Counted from the stretch's first letter, positions 8,837-17,992 are shown. The stretch is DNA of 64,000 nucleotides from Cellulomonas xylanilytica (GCF_007989805.1 NZ_BJUB01000014.1:1-64000), one strand, 5' to 3'. The notes: generated from the letters alone by a model not told the origin. A program made the numbers and translations.

Positions 8837-8905
8837 CGGATCAGGTGGTCGGCTGCATCGTCGGTCGACGCGGCAGCCGGACCGGTGGTTCGGGGATCAC
8901 CTGCC

Positions 8906-8934
8906 CGGCCGGCCGGGGTGGACCCGGCCGGCCG
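8906..8934 (-). terminator. GC hairpin just after the solute-binding gene
   Basis: CGGCCGGCCGGG (8906-8917) pairs perfectly with 8923-8934 around a five-base loop, starting nine bases after the stop of the solute-binding protein gene. It is a partial terminator or an RNA-stability element, as in malE-malF gaps. Confidence 0.6.
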
Positions 8935-8942
8935 AGGGGTGG

Positions 8943-10268
8943 TCAGTTCAGCGCGTCCTCGAGGAGCTGGTCCGTCTCCGCGGCAGCCTCCGTGACGTCC
9001 GCACCGGTGGCGAGCTGCTGGAAGAAGTCCTCCAGGATGCGGTCACCCTCGACGTCGGCCCACTTCTCGGCCGCCGGCGTGAGCTTGGCGTCGAGCGCGG
9101 CGGCGACGGCAGCCTTGGCGTACACGTCGTCACCCATCGAGGCGGCGTACTCCGTGTTGCCCGGGATCAGGCCGTTCTCGCCGAGCATGTTCTGGTACTC
9201 CTCCGAGAAGATGATCTTCAGGAGGTTCTTGGCCAGGTCGGGGTTCTTCGACTTCGCCGCGACGGCGATGTTGGAGCCACCCGCGAAGCCGTTCGCGACC
9301 GAGCCCTCCTCCAGACCGGGCAGCGGGAAGATCCCGGTGTGCTCCTCGTTGCAGGCCTGCTGCTCACCGCGCAGCACCTTGGCCTCCTCGGACGTGTCGT
9401 CCGGGTCGACCGCCTTGTTGCACTGCGGCAGGTCGATGCTCCACCGCGCCCACGTCGGGGCCGAGAACATCGCCGACTGACCGGCGTTGAACGGGACCCA
9501 CGGCTCGTTCGAGTCGCTGTCGGCCGGCGCGTTGGTAGCGTTGGCGAACAGGTCCTGGACCTCCTCGAGGCCCTTGATCGACTCGGGCGTGGACAGCGCA
9601 CCCTTCCAGGTGTCGCCGTCCTTGACCGCCAGGTCGCCACCGTTGGTGTAGATCCAGGCGGCGCCGTTGTACCAGTCCTGGCCGGGGAACCAGAAGCCGG
9701 ACTGCGTGTCCGTCTGCAGCGCCTTGGCGGCCTCGGTGAACTCGGCGAGCGTCGTGGGGACCTCGACGCCGGCCGCGGCGAACGCGTCCTTGTTGTAGAA
9801 CACGGCACGGGCGCCGGAGTAGTACGGGGCGGCGTAGAAGCTGCCGTCCGCGCTCCCGGCCTCGACGAAGCCGGGGAGCAGCTTGTCGCCGCCCAGCTCG
9901 TCGTACATGTCCGTGATGTCGGCGAAGGCGCCGGCGTAGGTGAAGGTCGGCGACTGCGTGTTGCCGATCTCGACGACGTCGGGCGTCTGGTCGGCCGAGC
10001 CGAGCGCGGTCTGGAGGCGCGGCACGAGGCCGCTCCAGTCCTGCTCCTCGATGACGAGCTTGGACCCGGGGTTCTCCGACTCGAACGTCGTCGTGAGGTA
10101 CTCGCGCAGGGCGTCCGGGGTGTCGGTGCCGTTGAGCCACAGCTTGATCGTGGCGGCCTCGGGCGTTCCGGCTTCGGTGGGCTCGTCAGCGGCGTCGTCG
10201 CCGTTGCCGCATGCCGTGAGCGTGAGCGCGGCCGCCACGCCGACGGCCGCGAAACGTAGGATCTTCAC
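8943..10268 (-). CDS. sugar ABC transporter solute-binding lipoprotein
   Basis: A 441-residue family 1 extracellular solute-binding protein. The N-terminus has a basic start, a hydrophobic core and a lipobox (LTAC) at about residues 17-20, so it is a membrane-anchored lipoprotein. The mature part shows family features such as IKLWLNGTDTPDA near the start, with many aromatic residues in the binding region. I chose the GTG at 10268 because GGAGG lies nine bases before it and the signal peptide begins there; the open frame runs further up but through the gap. Next to nagB and a ROK kinase it probably binds N-acetylglucosamine or chitobiose; the ligand is inferred. Confidence 0.9.
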   Translation of the reverse strand: MKILRFAAVGVAAALTLTACGNGDDAADEPTEAGTPEAATIKLWLNGTDTPDALREYLTTTFESENPGSKLVIEEQDWSGLVPRLQTALGSADQTPDVVEIGNTQSPTFTYAGAFADITDMYDELGGDKLLPGFVEAGSADGSFYAAPYYSGARAVFYNKDAFAAAGVEVPTTLAEFTEAAKALQTDTQSGFWFPGQDWYNGAAWIYTNGGDLAVKDGDTWKGALSTPESIKGLEEVQDLFANATNAPADSDSNEPWVPFNAGQSAMFSAPTWARWSIDLPQCNKAVDPDDTSEEAKVLRGEQQACNEEHTGIFPLPGLEEGSVANGFAGGSNIAVAAKSKNPDLAKNLLKIIFSEEYQNMLGENGLIPGNTEYAASMGDDVYAKAAVAAALDAKLTPAAEKWADVEGDRILEDFFQQLATGADVTEAAAETDQLLEDALN

Positions 10269-10338
10269 GTTGGGGTTCCTCCCGTGAGCGAGGCGCGCGC
10301 CGGATGGCGCCGCCGGGTGGTTCTTCCGACCTGCAGTG

Positions 10339-10375
10339 GGCCGGCTGGGGGTCGTCACGAGACCCCCAGCTGGCC
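10339..10375 (-). terminator. hairpin around the ROK repressor stop codon
   Basis: Arms 10339-10353 and 10361-10375 pair over 15 bases with one mismatch. The seven-base loop contains the TGA of the repressor gene. There is no U-tract. It may attenuate transcription between the repressor and the binding-protein gene. Confidence 0.45.
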
Positions 10376-11530
10376 TGACAGGACGAGTACTGCCGCACCA
10401 GCGAGAGCACCGTCCTCGTCGAGGGATCCCATCCGCAGTGCCAGTCCGTGCCCGATGACGGGCATCGTTCGTGCGCGGACAGTGGCGAGCGCCGACTCAC
10501 GCAGAGCACCGTCCAGCAGCTCCGGGGGGCCGGAGAGCAGGACCTCTGCCAGGTCGAGCGCGCTGACGACGGGTGCGAGGGCGATGCCCAGCAACCGTCC
10601 GACCGACGCCAGGGCGGCGTCGGAGTCTTCGGTGGACAGACCGGCGGTCCGGCGGCGCAGGGCCGGGACGCTCAGCACGGTCTCGAGGCAGCCGGAGCGG
10701 CCGCACGCGCAGTCCAGCGGCGGCTCGTCGCGGACGTCTCCGTCGACGACGGTCACGTGCCCGATCTCCCCCGCGGCGTGGTGCCGGCCGAGCACCAGGG
10801 CGCCGTCGACGACGATGCCGGCGCCCACGCCCTCCCCGATCGTCAGCACCATGCAGCCGGACCCGGCGGCGGAGCCGTAGGTGAACTCGCCGAGCGCCCG
10901 GGTGTTGGCGTCGTTGGCCACGTGCACGGCGACGCCGAGGCTCTCGGTGAGCCGCGCGGCCAGCGGCAGGTCGTACCAGCCCCGGTTCGGCGCCTGCACG
11001 ACGGTGCCGTCGAGGTCGATGACACCCGGCGACGCGATGCCGATGCCGAGGACCGGGCGCGTGGCGTCGGTGAGCAGGTCGCGGCAGAGGCTCTCCACCA
11101 GGTCGGCCGCGGCCTGCCCGGTGCGGCCCTCGAGGGCGACGGAGCGCCGGACGACGACCGCGCCGACCAGCGTCATCACCGCGCCGAGCAGGTGGGCGTC
11201 GTCCGTGAGGTCCACGGCGACGATCTGGAACGCCTCGGTCCGCATCCCGACGAGCGTGGCCGGCTTGCCGACCTTGCCCTCGACGCGCACGCCGAGCTCC
11301 TCGACGAGGCCCTCCGCGATCAGCGCCGCGACCAGGCCGGAGACCGTCACCCGGGTCAGGCCGGTGCTGCGGGCGATGTCGGCACGGGAGGCGTGACCGA
11401 TGTGGAACAGGTGGGCCAGCACCAGCGACCGGTTGTGCGCGCGAGCGTGCTCCGGCAGCACCTTGCCCGTCGGGCGCAGGGCCCGACCGACTCCGTGGGC
11501 TGCCGCGAGGGGCTGCGTCGTCGCTGTCAC
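10355..11530 (-). CDS. ROK family transcriptional repressor of the amino-sugar operon
   Basis: A 391-residue NagC/XylR-type regulator. A winged helix-turn-helix lies at the N-terminus (SRADIARSTGLTRVTVSGLV), followed by a ROK sugar-binding domain with GIGIASPGVID, VANDANTRALGE, GEIGHVTVV and the zinc motif CACGRSGCLE. It probably leaves DNA when bound to a sugar or sugar phosphate. I chose the GTG at 11530; the open frame extends 26 codons upstream but through a promoter and operator. It is the first gene of the nag-type operon, with 86 bases before the binding-protein gene. Confidence 0.9.
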   Translation of the reverse strand: MTATTQPLAAAHGVGRALRPTGKVLPEHARAHNRSLVLAHLFHIGHASRADIARSTGLTRVTVSGLVAALIAEGLVEELGVRVEGKVGKPATLVGMRTEAFQIVAVDLTDDAHLLGAVMTLVGAVVVRRSVALEGRTGQAAADLVESLCRDLLTDATRPVLGIGIASPGVIDLDGTVVQAPNRGWYDLPLAARLTESLGVAVHVANDANTRALGEFTYGSAAGSGCMVLTIGEGVGAGIVVDGALVLGRHHAAGEIGHVTVVDGDVRDEPPLDCACGRSGCLETVLSVPALRRRTAGLSTEDSDAALASVGRLLGIALAPVVSALDLAEVLLSGPPELLDGALRESALATVRARTMPVIGHGLALRMGSLDEDGALAGAAVLVLSGQLGVS

Positions 11531-11531
11531 G

Positions 11532-11556
11532 TTTGTTAGTAGACCTTCCTTACAAA
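11532..11556. promoter_or_regulatory. ROK repressor operator
   Basis: Arms TTTGTTAGTA (11532-11541) and TCCTTACAAA (11547-11556) are inverted repeats matching at 8 of 10 positions around a five-base centre. ROK repressors bind such TTAGT/ACTAA-like palindromes. It sits two bases upstream of the repressor start and covers the -10, which fits autorepression of the whole operon. Confidence 0.55.
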
Positions 11557-11566
11557 TCAGTGTCAA
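11536..11566 (-). promoter_or_regulatory. promoter of the amino-sugar operon
   Basis: On the minus strand, TTGACA (11561-11566) is a perfect -35 and TACTAA (11536-11541) a fair -10, with 19 bases between them. The GTG at 11530 follows the -10 after five bases, so the mRNA may be leaderless. A TCTACT alternative gives the usual 17-base spacing. Confidence 0.45.
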
Positions 11567-11713
11567 CACTCTTCTGTGACCGTGACCACATCGTGATGCG
11601 ACGTTCACCGGACCGACTCATGGGATGACCGAGCCGGAAACGATTCAACCGGCGCGCTCGTGACCTGCGAGAACGCAGGGAACACCCGAGCCGATCGATG
11701 CGTTCGCACGGAC

Positions 11714-12724
11714 ATGGAACTCGGCATGTACACGTTCGGCGACGTCGGGGACTCCTCCCCCGGCCAGCGCATCCGCGACGTGCTCGAACGCGTCCGGCTG
11801 GCCGAGGAGGTCGGCCTCGACTACGTCGGGATCGGCGAGCACCACCGCCCCGACTACGCGATCTCCTCGCCGTCGACGGTCATCGCCGCGGCCCTGGCGC
11901 AGACGTCCCGGATCACCGTCGGCAGTGCCGTGACCGTGCTGTCCACCGAGGACCCCGTGCGGGTCTACCAGCAGTTCACGACCATGGACCTGCTCTCGGA
12001 GGGCCGGGTCGAGCTCCTCGCCGGACGCGGCTCGTTCATCGAGTCCTACCCCCTGTTCGGGGCGTCGCTGCAGGACTACGACGAGCTCTACGACGAGAAG
12101 ATCCAGCTGCTCCTGCGGCTCGACCAGGCGGAGCGGATCACGTGGCAGGGGCGGTTCCGGCCCGCGCTCGACGACGCCCTGGTCCTGCCCCGTCCGCACG
12201 GCGAGCACCTGCGCATCGCCGTCGCGACGGGCGGCAACCCGCAGTCGTCGGTGCGCGCCGGACTGCTCGGGCTGCCGATCAGCTACGCGATCATCGGCGG
12301 GCAGCCGGCCCAGTTCGCCCCGCTCGTCGACCTCTACCGCCGCGCGCACGCGCAGGCCGAGCATCCCGTGTCGGCGCCGTTCGTCTCCGTGGCCGGCATG
12401 GGGTTCCTCGCCGACGACGACAAGGGCGCCCGCGACCTGTTCTACCCGTACTGGCTGGAGTCCATGCGCCGGATCTCGTCGGAGCGCGGCTTCCCGATGC
12501 CCAACCGGATCTCCTACGAGTCGCAGGCGGCACGCGGCGGGGCGTACTTCGTCGGGGCGCCGGAGCAGGTCGCCGAGCGCATCGTGGCGCTGCACGGCGT
12601 GCTGCAGCACGACCGGCAGTCGTTCCAGATGGACCTGTCCGGGGTGCCGCAGGCGGAGTCGCTGAGGTCCATCGAGCTGCTGGGCACGCGGGTCGCCCCG
12701 CTCGTGCGGGAGGCCCTCGGCTGA
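11714..12724 (+). CDS. LLM-class flavin-dependent oxidoreductase (luciferase-like)
   Basis: A 336-residue TIM-barrel flavoprotein of the bacterial luciferase-like superfamily. Seen are the start ELGMYTFGD, the conserved GIGEHHRPDYAISSP, LLSEGRVELLAGRG and a C-terminal GTRVAPLVREAL helix. These enzymes use reduced FMN or F420 to oxidise varied substrates; neither can be set from sequence. I chose the ATG at 11714, where family similarity begins; a GTG at 11660 would add 18 unrelated residues. It is divergent from the ROK repressor and ends two bases from the convergent response regulator gene. Confidence 0.85.
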   Translation: MELGMYTFGDVGDSSPGQRIRDVLERVRLAEEVGLDYVGIGEHHRPDYAISSPSTVIAAALAQTSRITVGSAVTVLSTEDPVRVYQQFTTMDLLSEGRVELLAGRGSFIESYPLFGASLQDYDELYDEKIQLLLRLDQAERITWQGRFRPALDDALVLPRPHGEHLRIAVATGGNPQSSVRAGLLGLPISYAIIGGQPAQFAPLVDLYRRAHAQAEHPVSAPFVSVAGMGFLADDDKGARDLFYPYWLESMRRISSERGFPMPNRISYESQAARGGAYFVGAPEQVAERIVALHGVLQHDRQSFQMDLSGVPQAESLRSIELLGTRVAPLVREALG

Positions 12725-12726
12725 CG

Positions 12727-13380
12727 TCAGTCCATCCGGCCCGACTCGTACGCCCACATCGCCAGCTCGACGCGGTTCCGGGCGCCGAGCTTGTCCATGA
12801 GGCTGCCCAGGTGGGTCTTGGTGGTGCTCAGGCTGATGTGCAGCTCGTCGGCGATCTCGACGTTCGTCCGCCCGCGGGCCACCGTGACCAGCACCTCCTC
12901 CTCGCGACCGGTCAGCGGCACGACCGGCGGCAGCACCCGGTTGCGCCTGCCGGCGGCCGCGAACGCCGAGAGCAGCCGCACCGTCACGTTCGGGGCGATA
13001 AGCGCGTCGCCGGCGGCCGCGGCGTGCACCGCCTGGACCAGCAGCTCCGGCCCGGCGTCCTTGAGCAGGAAGCCGCGGGCACCCGCCTTCAGCGCCCCGT
13101 GCACGTACTCGTCGAGGTCGAACGTCGTGATCACGACGACCGCCATCGGGTCGGCCACGTCCGGACCGGCGAGCCGGCGGGTCGCCTCGATCCCGTCCAG
13201 CTGCGGCATCCGGATGTCGAAGAGGCACACGTCGGGACGCAGCTCGTTCGCCTTCGACACCGCCTGGCGGCCGTCGGACGCCTGGCCCACCACCTCGATC
13301 CCCGGCTGCGCGTCGAGGATCATCGACAGCCCCGTGCGGACCAGCTCCTGGTCGTCGGCCACCAGCACCCGGATCGTCAT
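12727..13380 (-). CDS. NarL/LuxR family response regulator
   Basis: A 217-residue two-component regulator. The receiver domain (1-120) has the acidic pair VADDQE, phospho-acceptor Asp in CLFDIRMPQLDG, the Thr in VITTF and Lys in LLKDAG. The C-terminal LuxR helix-turn-helix reads LTGREEEVLVTVARGRTNVEIADEL. Its ATG overlaps the stop of the upstream histidine kinase (ATGA), so they form a cognate pair. Target genes are not evident; the PfkB kinase and membrane protein further up the same strand are candidates. Confidence 0.93.
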   Translation of the reverse strand: MTIRVLVADDQELVRTGLSMILDAQPGIEVVGQASDGRQAVSKANELRPDVCLFDIRMPQLDGIEATRRLAGPDVADPMAVVVITTFDLDEYVHGALKAGARGFLLKDAGPELLVQAVHAAAAGDALIAPNVTVRLLSAFAAAGRRNRVLPPVVPLTGREEEVLVTVARGRTNVEIADELHISLSTTKTHLGSLMDKLGARNRVELAMWAYESGRMD

Positions 13381-14573
13381 GCGACCTCTCCCGTCCTCGG
13401 CAGCACCGCGACCACCGTCCACCCGCGCTCCTGACCCGGGCCGGCCTCCAGCGTGCCGCCCAGGAGCGACGCCCGTTCGGCCATGCCCACCAGCCCGTAC
13501 CCGGTGCCGGAGCGTCCGTGGAGCTCGCCGTCGTCGACGACCGTGAGACGCACGCTCTCCTCGCCCGCGGCCACCTCGACGCGGACCTGCGAGGCGTACC
13601 GCGCGTGCCGCAGCGCGTTGGTCACCGACTCCTGGGCGAGCCGGAACAGGGCCGCGCCGACCGCCGGCCGCAGCCCGTCGAGGTCGCCGGACAGGTCGAC
13701 GACGACCCGCGGGGGCCCCGCCGTGGCGAGCTGCTCGATGTCCCCGACCCCCCGCTGGGGAGCCAGGTCCGCCGCGCCGTCGTCACGCAGCGCACCGACC
13801 ATCAGCCGCATCTCCGTCAGCGCGCGCGACGCCTCACCCTCGATCACGACGAGCGCCGCGACCGCCGCCGAGGGGTCCGACGCCGCCACGACCCGGCCCG
13901 CCTGCGCGCGCACCGCGATCGCGGACACGTGGTGCGCCACGGTGTCGTGCAGCTCCCGCGCCAGCTGCTCGCGCTCGCGCAGCCGGACCTGGTCACGCTC
14001 ACGCACCCGTGCCGTGGACGCGAGCCGGACCCAGGCCCCGATCCCCGCGGGCGTCATGATGAACACCACCGCCAGCACGGCCTCAGCGACACCCGTGAAG
14101 TCCCCGGCGATCCCGAGCGTGGTGGCCACGAGGACGGCCGCCAGCCCGAGCACGACGTCCCGCCCGCTCCCCCAGCGGCACAGCGCATACGGCAGGAGCA
14201 GCACGCAGGCGGTCGTGTACAGCCCCAGCTCGCCCGCGCCGCTGACGAGGACGGCCGTGTCGACGACGACGAGCGTGCCGAACACGACGAGGACCGCGCC
14301 CAGCGGGTGGGTCCGCCGCCAGAGCAGCGACACCACCACGACGAGCGCCAGGACGAGGGCGACCGGCCGCCAGGTCACGTCCGGCCGCAGCACCGCCTCC
14401 AGCACCGCGGTGGGCACCAGCAGCGCGACGAGGACCCAGTCCCGCCACACCCGTGCGGGCGCGCCGGGCGCTCGGGGGGCCGTCCACAGCGGACGGATCG
14501 CGTCGGGGATCACGTCGTGCAGCCTAGGGACGGACGCTCGCGCGCGGCTCGGCCGATCGGTCGAGTCGCGCAT
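13377..14573 (-). CDS. NarL-type sensor histidine kinase
   Basis: A sensor kinase of up to 398 residues: several hydrophobic segments in residues 40-190, a short linker, the HisKA_3 dimerisation helix with phospho-acceptor His in ELHDTVAHHVSAI, and an HATPase domain with ESVTNALRHA (N box) and GTGYGLVGMAERA (G box). There is no large extracellular loop, so the signal is probably sensed in the membrane. The ATG at 14573 is seven bases after the PfkB stop. A GTG at 14513 is a possible alternative because TAGGCT lies seven bases before it, like a leaderless promoter. Confidence 0.88.
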   Translation of the reverse strand: MRDSTDRPSRARASVPRLHDVIPDAIRPLWTAPRAPGAPARVWRDWVLVALLVPTAVLEAVLRPDVTWRPVALVLALVVVVSLLWRRTHPLGAVLVVFGTLVVVDTAVLVSGAGELGLYTTACVLLLPYALCRWGSGRDVVLGLAAVLVATTLGIAGDFTGVAEAVLAVVFIMTPAGIGAWVRLASTARVRERDQVRLREREQLARELHDTVAHHVSAIAVRAQAGRVVAASDPSAAVAALVVIEGEASRALTEMRLMVGALRDDGAADLAPQRGVGDIEQLATAGPPRVVVDLSGDLDGLRPAVGAALFRLAQESVTNALRHARYASQVRVEVAAGEESVRLTVVDDGELHGRSGTGYGLVGMAERASLLGGTLEAGPGQERGWTVVAVLPRTGEVA

Positions 14574-14579
14574 CGCCCG

Positions 14580-15452
14580 TCAGGACACCCAGCCCAGGGC
14601 CCCGGGATGGCGGACCGACTCGCTCGCCCGGGCGACACCGTCGGCCAGCGCGGTCAGGACGTCGTGACCCGCCGCGAGCGAGGCGGCCGTCGCACCGTGC
14701 AGCACGTCGCCCGCACCGAGCGTGTCCACCACCTCCTCGGCGGGGACGACGGGCGGCCGGAGCACCGACTCGTGCCGCCCCTCCGGTCCCCCGACGAGGA
14801 TCCGGACCGGCCCGCCGCCCGCGGACTGCGCGACCGACCGCGGACCGAGGTCGGCGACGCGACGGAGCACGTCACCGCCACCGTCGGGGAGCCGGAAGTC
14901 CGCGGACAGCACCGCGTGGTCGACGTGCGCGAGCAGACCCTCCAGTCCCGGCTTCCAGCTGCCGCCGTCGAGGAGCACCGGGACACCCCGCACGGACGCG
15001 TCGGCGGCGAGCTCCTGCGCCGCCCCGAGGTGGTGGCCGTCGACGAGCAGGGCCGTGGCACCCTCGAGCACGTCGAGGCGACGCGCCGGACCGCTCAGGT
15101 CCCGGACGCCGACCGCGTTCACCGAGACCACGGCTCGTTCGCCGGTGCCCCGCGTGACCAGGACGGTCGACACCGCCGGTGTCCCGGGGCCGTCGAGCAG
15201 GTCGACCACCTCGACGCCGGCCGCGCCCAGCCCGTGCCGGACGAGGTCAGCGACCGGTCCCTGCCCGAGCGCGGTCACGAGCACCGTGCGCACCCCCAGC
15301 GCGGCCGCGGTCGCGGCGGCGTTCGCCGCCGGGCCACCGAACGTGACGTCCAGGCTGCGCGCGACGACCTTCTCGTCGGCGGCGGGCAGCCGGTCGACCA
15401 CCTGCACGACGTCGAGCGTCGCCAGGCCGCAGCAGACCAGCAGCGCCGTCAC
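14580..15452 (-). CDS. PfkB family carbohydrate kinase
   Basis: A 290-residue ribokinase-like enzyme. The N-terminal signature FGGPAANAAATAAALG and the C-terminal DTLGAGDVLHGA, with its catalytic Asp and anion hole, mark an active PfkB kinase. The sugar cannot be predicted. The GTG start overlaps the stop of the small membrane protein upstream (GTGA). The two-component genes follow within seven bases, so a sugar-related signal for that system is possible but unproven. Confidence 0.85.
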   Translation of the reverse strand: MTALLVCCGLATLDVVQVVDRLPAADEKVVARSLDVTFGGPAANAAATAAALGVRTVLVTALGQGPVADLVRHGLGAAGVEVVDLLDGPGTPAVSTVLVTRGTGERAVVSVNAVGVRDLSGPARRLDVLEGATALLVDGHHLGAAQELAADASVRGVPVLLDGGSWKPGLEGLLAHVDHAVLSADFRLPDGGGDVLRRVADLGPRSVAQSAGGGPVRILVGGPEGRHESVLRPPVVPAEEVVDTLGAGDVLHGATAASLAAGHDVLTALADGVARASESVRHPGALGWVS

Positions 15453-15769
15453 GCGACGCGGGCGGGCTGCTCGGCGGGCCGGTCCACCAGGGCGTACGTC
15501 GCGCCGCCGAGCACGAGGGCGGCGACCGCGACGGCCGGCCAGGCGCCGATCACGCCGCCGAGCGGGTGCGACACGGCGAAGCACACCGCACCCACCAGCA
15601 CCACCGCCGCCACCCGCCACCAGCCGGCCGACCGGGCCCGCACCGCGCACCACACGACTCCGGCGACCAGCACGACGCCTCCCAGCGCACGCACGTCGGT
15701 GAGGTCGGCGACGGCGAACCCGACCACGAGGGTCAGCGCGGCGATGACGGCGGTGGGGACGCGAGACAT
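15449..15769 (-). CDS. small four-helix membrane protein
   Basis: A 106-residue protein with about four hydrophobic segments and short loops, ending in a polar tail (DRPAEQPARVA). I do not recognise a family. I chose the ATG at 15769; a TTG three codons earlier is possible. It heads a minus-strand operon with the PfkB kinase, histidine kinase and response regulator, joined by a four-base overlap. Confidence 0.6.
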   Translation of the reverse strand: MSRVPTAVIAALTLVVGFAVADLTDVRALGGVVLVAGVVWCAVRARSAGWWRVAAVVLVGAVCFAVSHPLGGVIGAWPAVAVAALVLGGATYALVDRPAEQPARVA

Positions 15770-15822
15770 GGGATCCAACTTATCCGCGGGAGCCCGGACG
15801 ACCCTTACGCGACGATGTCGCC

Positions 15823-16254
15823 ATGGACGCCCACTTCACCGAACGCACCGACGGGCAGGTCGACGTCAGCCTCGGGGCGGCATGGCCCCTGTTCAACGAC
15901 GCGCTGGCGGACAGCATCTCGTCCCTGCCGCCGCGGGGTGCGCCCGGCGCGGGACCCTCCACCTACTGGATCGATGTCGCCGCCCGCGGGGTCGAGCGTG
16001 CGGTCGCGGCCGGGAGCGACCGCCCGTTCACCTGCGGCAACGTCACGCTCCTGCGCGTCGTCGGCGACTGTGTCGAGGCCCGCTTCGACTTCGCCGGTGA
16101 CGACGAGCCGAGCGAGCTGATGGACGTGGACGACTTCCGCGAGCTGCTCCGGCAGTGGCGGCTGCGTGTGATCCAGGGCGCCGCGCGTGCGGTCCACCCC
16201 CTGCCGGAGACATACCGACGCAACGGCGCGGGGCCCGCGGAGGAGCCCAGGTAG
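15823..16254 (+). CDS. hypothetical soluble protein
   Basis: A 143-residue protein that I do not recognise. It begins [11 protein letters not shown] and contains [13 protein letters not shown] and a helical [17 protein letters not shown] near the C-terminus. It has no signal peptide, membrane segment or Cys cluster. Codon use is like its neighbours and the frame is free of stops, which supports it as real. It stands alone between a divergent membrane-protein gene and pgi. Confidence 0.6.
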   Translation: MDAHFTERTDGQVDVSLGAAWPLFNDALADSISSLPPRGAPGAGPSTYWIDVAARGVERAVAAGSDRPFTCGNVTLLRVVGDCVEARFDFAGDDEPSELMDVDDFRELLRQWRLRVIQGAARAVHPLPETYRRNGAGPAEEPR

Positions 16255-16297
16255 AACGACCTCGCGGACGCCGGTGCGAGGGGTCGTGCCCGCGCAA

Positions 16298-16303
16298 TAC
16301 GGT
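16298..16303 (+). promoter_or_regulatory. -10 element of pgi
   Basis: TACGGT lies six bases before the pgi ATG, the spacing of a leaderless actinobacterial promoter. No convincing -35 is visible. Confidence 0.35.
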
Positions 16304-16309
16304 GGCCTC

Positions 16310-17980
16310 ATGCCCACCTCGCCGATCGACGCCACGTCCACCGCTGCCTGGCAGGAGCTCAGCGTCCACGAGTCGACGCTCACGCCCGACCTGCGCGGCT
16401 GGTTCGCCGACGACCCCGAGCGCGCCACGCGCCTCACCCTCCCGCTCGCGGACCTCACGGTCGACCTGTCCAAGAACCTGGTCACCGACGAGACGCTCGC
16501 CCTGCTGGTCCGGCTCGCCGACGAGGTCGGTCTGGCCGACCGCCTGCAGGCGCAGCTGCGGGGTGACCACATCAACGTCACCGAGGACCGCGCGGTCCTG
16601 CACACCGCCCTGCGCCGGCCGGCGGGCGCGCAGCCGCCGCTCGTCGTCGACGGGCAGGACATCGACGCCGACGTGCAGGCCGAGCTGGGCAAGATGTTCG
16701 CGTTCGCGGACAAGGTGCGCTCCGGCGAGTGGACCGGCGTCACCGGGGAGCGTGTCCGCACGGTCGTCAACATCGGCATCGGCGGCTCGGACCTCGGCCC
16801 GGTGATGGCGTACGAGGCGCTCAAGCCGTACGTGCAGGACGGCCTCGAGGTGCGGTTCGTCTCCAACATCGACCCGAGCGACCTCGCGGAGACCGTCAAG
16901 GGCCTCGACCCGACGACGACGTTGTTCATCGTCGCGTCGAAGACGTTCGGCACCCTGGAGACGCTCACCAACGCGCGCCTGGCGCGGACGTGGCTCTGGG
17001 AGCAGCTGGGCACGGCCGACGACGACGAGTCGCGCAACGCCGCGGTCGCCCAGCACTTCGTCGCGGTGTCCACGGCCCTGGACAAGGTCGAAGCGTTCGG
17101 CATCGACCCCGCCAACGCGTTCGGCTTCTGGGACTGGGTGGGCGGCCGGTACTCGGTCGACTCCACGATCGGGACCTCGCTGGCCATCGCCGTGGGGCCC
17201 GACGCGTTCCGCGAGTTCCTGGCGGGCTTCCACGCCGTCGACCAGCACGTCGCGACGACCCCGTTCGCGCAGAACGTGCCCGTCCTCATGGGGCTGCTGA
17301 ACGTCTGGTACGTCAACTTCCTCGGCGCGCACACCCACGCGGTCCTCCCGTACGCCCAGTACCTGCACCGCTTCGCCGCGTACCTGCAGCAGCTGACCAT
17401 GGAGTCGAACGGCAAGTCGGTGCGCTGGGACGGCACGCCCGTGACGACGCAGACCGGTGAGGTGTTCTGGGGCGAGCCCGGCACCAACGGCCAGCACGCG
17501 TTCTACCAGCTCATCCACCAGGGCACCCGGCTCATCCCTGCCGACTTCATCGCGGTGGCGAACCCGGCACACCCGCTGACGGACGACGGCGTCGACGTGC
17601 ACGGGCTGTTCCTGGCCAACTTCTTCGCCCAGACCAAGGCGCTCGCCTTCGGCAAGACCGCCGACGAGGTGCGCGCGGAGGGCACGGCCGAGGACATCGT
17701 GCCCGCCCGCGTGTTCTCCGGGAACCGGCCCACGACGTCGATCCTGGCCGCGGCCCTCACGCCCAGCGTCCTCGGGCAGCTCATCGCGCTGTACGAGCAC
17801 ATCACGTTCGTGCAGGGCGTCGTGTGGGGCATCGACTCGTTCGACCAGTGGGGAGTCGAGCTGGGCAAGAAGCTCGCGCTCGAGATCGCCCCCGCGGTGC
17901 AGGGCGACATGGACGCGCTCGCGTCGCAGGACCCGTCGACCCGGGCGCTGATCAGCCGCTACCTGGAGCTGCGCGACTGA
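16310..17980 (+). CDS. pgi: glucose-6-phosphate isomerase
   Basis: A 556-residue enzyme of normal length for the bacterial long-form Pgi. It interconverts glucose 6-phosphate and fructose 6-phosphate in glycolysis. Visible signatures are [38 protein letters not shown], the block [30 protein letters not shown] (catalytic Glu and His) and the C-terminal [17 protein letters not shown]. It is probably transcribed alone, from a promoter whose -10 is six bases before the ATG. The end lies 13 bases from the convergent amidohydrolase. Confidence 0.97.
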   Translation: MPTSPIDATSTAAWQELSVHESTLTPDLRGWFADDPERATRLTLPLADLTVDLSKNLVTDETLALLVRLADEVGLADRLQAQLRGDHINVTEDRAVLHTALRRPAGAQPPLVVDGQDIDADVQAELGKMFAFADKVRSGEWTGVTGERVRTVVNIGIGGSDLGPVMAYEALKPYVQDGLEVRFVSNIDPSDLAETVKGLDPTTTLFIVASKTFGTLETLTNARLARTWLWEQLGTADDDESRNAAVAQHFVAVSTALDKVEAFGIDPANAFGFWDWVGGRYSVDSTIGTSLAIAVGPDAFREFLAGFHAVDQHVATTPFAQNVPVLMGLLNVWYVNFLGAHTHAVLPYAQYLHRFAAYLQQLTMESNGKSVRWDGTPVTTQTGEVFWGEPGTNGQHAFYQLIHQGTRLIPADFIAVANPAHPLTDDGVDVHGLFLANFFAQTKALAFGKTADEVRAEGTAEDIVPARVFSGNRPTTSILAAALTPSVLGQLIALYEHITFVQGVVWGIDSFDQWGVELGKKLALEIAPAVQGDMDALASQDPSTRALISRYLELRD

Positions 17981-17992
17981 GCGGTCGGCTCC

